From an uncultured Collinsella sp. (GTDB taxonomy: Bacteria > Actinomycetota > Coriobacteriia > Coriobacteriales > Coriobacteriaceae), in contig URZJ01000088.1 in assembly GCA_900552395.1 (NCBI GenBank), positions 1-7,185 of the forward strand: a stretch of DNA of 7,185 nucleotides, given 5' to 3'. The notes under the pieces are model-generated. The model searched no databases. It was given only the letters and a program-made list of their open reading frames with translations, and was not told where the DNA came from. The position numbers and the translations under genes are program-made. Below, in pieces: positions 5,547 to 7,185 of this stretch (positions are counted from its first letter, which is position 1; each line of letters starts with the position of its first letter).

Positions 5547-6830
5547 CTAGCACTGCTCGAGAGCCTGCTCAAGGTCGGCAATCAGGTCGGCCGTGTCCTC
5601 GAGGCCGCACGACAGGCGCACCATGTCGGCGGAGATGCCACAGGCGATGAGCTCCTCATCGTTCATCTGACGGTGCGTGGCGTTAGCGGGATGCAGGCAG
5701 CAGGTGCGGGCATCGGCCACATGCGTGGCGATCTGGGCGAGCTTGAGGCTCTTCATAAAGGTCTCGGCCGCCGCACGACCACCGTTAAAGCCAAAGCTCA
5801 CAACGCCGCAGGTACCGCTAGGCATGTACTTCTGAGCCAGGTCATAGTACTTGTCGCCTTCCAGGCCCGGATAACTCACGAAGCGCACCTTGGGATGGCT
5901 CTGCAGGAACTTGGCAACGGCCAGGCCATTCTCGCAATGACGCGGCATGCGCACATGCAGGCTCTCGAGCGAGCTGTTCAGGAAAAACGCCGCCTGCGGG
6001 TTCTGCATAGGGCCGAGGTCGCGCATGAGCTGCGCGGTGGCCTTGGTAATGAAGGCGCCCTCGCGACCGAACTTCTCGGCATAGGTCACGCCGTGGTAGC
6101 TCTCGTCGGGCGTGGTGAGACCCGGGAACTTGTCCGCATGGGCCATCCAGTCAAACTGGCCGTGGTCGACAATCACGCCACCCAGGTAGGCTGCATGGCC
6201 ATCCATGTACTTGGTGGTGGAGTGCGTGACGATGTCGGCGCCCCACTCAAAGGGACGGCACATCACAGGCGTCGGGAAGGTGTTGTCGACCATCAGCGGC
6301 ACGCCGTGGTCATGCGCGGCATTGGCAAAACGCTCGATATCGAGCACGGCAAGGGCAGGGTTGGCGATCGTCTCGCCAAAGACGAGCTTGGTGTTGGGCT
6401 GAAAGGCTGCTTCCAGCTCCTCATCGGTGCAGTCGGGAGCAACGAACGTGCAGGTAACGCCCATGCGGCCCATGGTATGGGCAAGCAGGTTGTAGGTACC
6501 GCCGTAGATGGCAGAGCTCGCGACCACGTGATCGCCGGCACCGGCCACGTTAAAGATCGCGAGGAAGTTCGCAGCCATGCCCGAGCTCGTGAGCATCGCA
6601 GCAGTGCCGCCCTCCATCTCGCAGATCTTGGCGGCAACCAGATCACACGTGGGATTCTGCAGACGGCTGTAGAAGTAGCCCGACTCCTCCAGGTCAAACA
6701 GCTTGCCCATGTGCTCGGACGTGTCGTACTTCCACGTGGTTGACTGGTAGATAGGCACCTGACGCGGCTCTGCATCGCCCGGGCGATAACCGCCCTGAAC
6801 ACACGTGGTACCGATGGTCTGCTCGCTCAT
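5547..6830 (-). CDS. metY: O-acetylhomoserine sulfhydrylase / aminocarboxypropyltransferase (Cys/Met PLP family)
   Basis: This PLP enzyme joins sulfide (or methanethiol) to O-acetylhomoserine to form homocysteine (or methionine), the direct sulfhydrylation route, in the cytoplasm. The 427-residue length matches MetY, which is longer than MetB/MetC (about 380-400). Visible motifs are YQSTTWKYDT (28-37), GYFYSRLQNPT (51-61, phosphate and substrate contacts), TSSGMAAN (81-88), the cofactor aspartate in VDNTFPTP (181-188), the Schiff-base lysine K207 in VTHSTTKYMDGHA (201-213), FLNSSLESLHVRMPRH (283-298) and the C-terminal VRLSCGLEDTADLI (404-417). The ATG at 6830 is preferred because AAGGGAG (6843-6837) is 6 nt upstream; an in-frame TTG at 6836 is less likely. 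A sigma-70-like promoter lies upstream, and two hairpins follow. A methionine gamma-lyase or MetB activity is less likely from the length and the KYMDGH clade motif. Confidence 0.93.
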   Translation of the reverse strand: MSEQTIGTTCVQGGYRPGDAEPRQVPIYQSTTWKYDTSEHMGKLFDLEESGYFYSRLQNPTCDLVAAKICEMEGGTAAMLTSSGMAANFLAIFNVAGAGDHVVASSAIYGGTYNLLAHTMGRMGVTCTFVAPDCTDEELEAAFQPNTKLVFGETIANPALAVLDIERFANAAHDHGVPLMVDNTFPTPVMCRPFEWGADIVTHSTTKYMDGHAAYLGGVIVDHGQFDWMAHADKFPGLTTPDESYHGVTYAEKFGREGAFITKATAQLMRDLGPMQNPQAAFFLNSSLESLHVRMPRHCENGLAVAKFLQSHPKVRFVSYPGLEGDKYYDLAQKYMPSGTCGVVSFGFNGGRAAAETFMKSLKLAQIATHVADARTCCLHPANATHRQMNDEELIACGISADMVRLSCGLEDTADLIADLEQALEQC

Positions 6831-6869
6831 ATCCAACTCCCTTACTTGGGTTTTGATTTTATTCGGTTC

Positions 6870-6898
6870 ACGATACCGCTACCCCGCACCCCTCTCAA
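6870..6898 (-). promoter_or_regulatory. metY: Predicted sigma-70-type promoter of metY
   Basis: On the minus strand TTGAGA (6898-6893) and TATCGT (6875-6870) are separated by exactly 17 bp, giving 5 of 6 and 4 of 6 matches to consensus. RNA would start near 6863, giving a leader of about 33 nt with the AAGGGAG site. That leader is too short for a SAM riboswitch, and none of the SAM-aptamer landmarks is seen further upstream. Confidence 0.55.
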
Positions 6899-6918
6899 CC
6901 CATCCCGCCGATAGGTTA

Positions 6919-6965
6919 TGAGACAAATAAATCAGGGGCATTCGTCTCAGCCTTAGGCATTTATT
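6919..6965. repeat. Interleaved inverted repeats in the metY / right-edge gene divergent region
   Basis: TGAGAC (6919-6924) pairs with GTCTCA (6944-6949), and AATAAAT (6926-6932) pairs with ATTTATT (6959-6965). The order of the arms is A-B-A'-B', which as RNA would be a pseudoknot and as DNA would be two overlapping dyads. The region also has a direct repeat GGCATT (6937-6942 and 6956-6961). It is upstream of the metY promoter and 95 bp or more before the right-edge ATG. A regulator site serving one or both divergent genes is the simplest guess. Confidence 0.45.
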
Positions 6966-6973
6966 CGATGGAT

Positions 6974-7011
6974 ATACATGAGGCATACATGAAGCTCTCG
7001 ATGATTACATG
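6974..7011 (+). repeat. Short direct repeats (TACATG family) upstream of the right-edge gene
   Basis: ATACATGA occurs at 6974-6981 and again at 6985-6992, exactly 11 bp apart (one helical turn). A diverged copy, TTACATG, is at 7005-7011, 20 bp further on. Same-face spacing suggests repeated protein contacts, but the stretch is AT-rich and the units are short. Confidence 0.35.
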
Positions 7012-7060
7012 CCCCGTCACGGGTACCATAGGCGGGTACACCGTGACCAAGGAGACAACG

Positions 7061-7185
7061 ATGAAGCAAATCGATACAGCCCAGCTCGACATCACCGCCT
7101 GTCAGGCTCAGGCTGCCGAGTACCACGCCCGTGGCTTTAATTGCGCGCAGGCCGTCGCCTGCACGCTCGCGCCCGCCGTCGGGCT
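7061..7185 (+). CDS. Probable C_GCAxxG_C_C family redox protein, N-terminal part (runs off right edge)
   Basis: The first 41 codons of a rightward gene are present. The start is well supported: AAGGAG (7049-7054) lies 6 nt before ATG 7061. The translation starts MKQIDTAQLDITACQ and has AAEYHARGFNCAQAV (18-32). An 'Ala-x-x-x-x-x-x-Gly-[YF]-Asn-Cys-[SA]-Gln-[AS]-Val' segment near the N-terminus is typical of the C_GCAxxG_C_C family, small proteins with conserved cysteines thought to be redox-active or metal-binding. The diagnostic downstream GCAxxG and later cysteines lie outside the window, so this call rests on one motif and the alanine-rich helix context. The frame is open back to an ATG at 6968 with no stop, but neither 6968 nor 6989 has a good Shine-Dalgarno. 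It is divergent from metY. Confidence 0.6.
   Translation, partial: MKQIDTAQLDITACQAQAAEYHARGFNCAQAVACTLAPAVG

Noticed and set aside
5109..6743. Very long plus-strand open frame (544 codons) opposite metY and the start of the exporter gene
   Set aside because: Its translation is low-complexity and histidine/arginine-rich, with no family motifs. It is the antisense shadow of metY, whose motifs are unmistakable on the other strand. Long antisense frames are common in GC-rich genomes.
5547..6830. KYMDGH in place of the more familiar KYIGGH at the PLP lysine of metY, as a possible active-site change
   Set aside because: As far as I remember this variant is common in one MetY clade. The lysine and the surrounding HSTTK are intact, so the enzyme looks normal.
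6831..7060. SAM riboswitch or T-box upstream of metY
   Set aside because: The predicted leader is about 33 nt, and none of the conserved SAM-aptamer or T-box sequences appears in the region.

Overview
The window looks like ordinary chromosome from a high-GC anaerobic actinobacterium, most likely a gut Collinsella or close relative (Coriobacteriia). The grounds are the GC-rich codon use, AGGAG-type ribosome binding sites, the mix of genes, and a perfect 15-bp inverted repeat (core GACAAAGGGAC/GTCCCTTTGTC) that I remember as common between Collinsella genes. The organism is an inference, because no marker gene is present. I see no mobile element, phage, CRISPR array, tRNA or rRNA.

Layout. At the left edge, the first 64 codons of moeA (molybdopterin molybdotransferase) run leftward out of the window. 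A divergent intergenic region (195-405) separates it from a rightward pair: a CLC-family transporter with the motifs of the fluoride/proton antiporter (CLC-F) clade, then a DagK/YegS-type lipid kinase. The kinase converges, with a 21-bp gap, on a leftward series of four genes. In transcription order these are metY (O-acetylhomoserine sulfhydrylase, 6830-5547), a DHA2-type MFS exporter (5404-4100), xpt (xanthine phosphoribosyltransferase, 3942-3364) and a small stand-alone GGQ protein of the release-factor / ribosome-rescue type (3279-2899). At the right edge, divergent from metY, is the start of a rightward gene whose N-terminus resembles the C_GCAxxG_C_C redox-protein family.

The genes do not form one pathway. 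They cover ion/fluoride detoxification, lipid phosphorylation, translation rescue, purine salvage, drug or metabolite export, sulfur amino-acid synthesis and a possible redox protein. The most informative non-coding DNA is between the leftward genes. Strong hairpins followed by T-runs lie between metY and the exporter and between xpt and the rescue-factor gene, and both end only 5-16 nt before the next Shine-Dalgarno sequence. The downstream genes therefore either depend on read-through or have promoters inside or upstream of the hairpins.

Five ORF starts were moved inward to ATGs with good Shine-Dalgarno spacing or were set by it: kinase 1915, rescue factor 3279, exporter 5404, metY 6830 and the right-edge gene 7061. 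I found no convincing multi-gene novel system. The best leads are the CLC-F protein with unusual residues and no fluoride riboswitch, the terminators next to ribosome binding sites, and the interleaved inverted repeats upstream of the right-edge gene.
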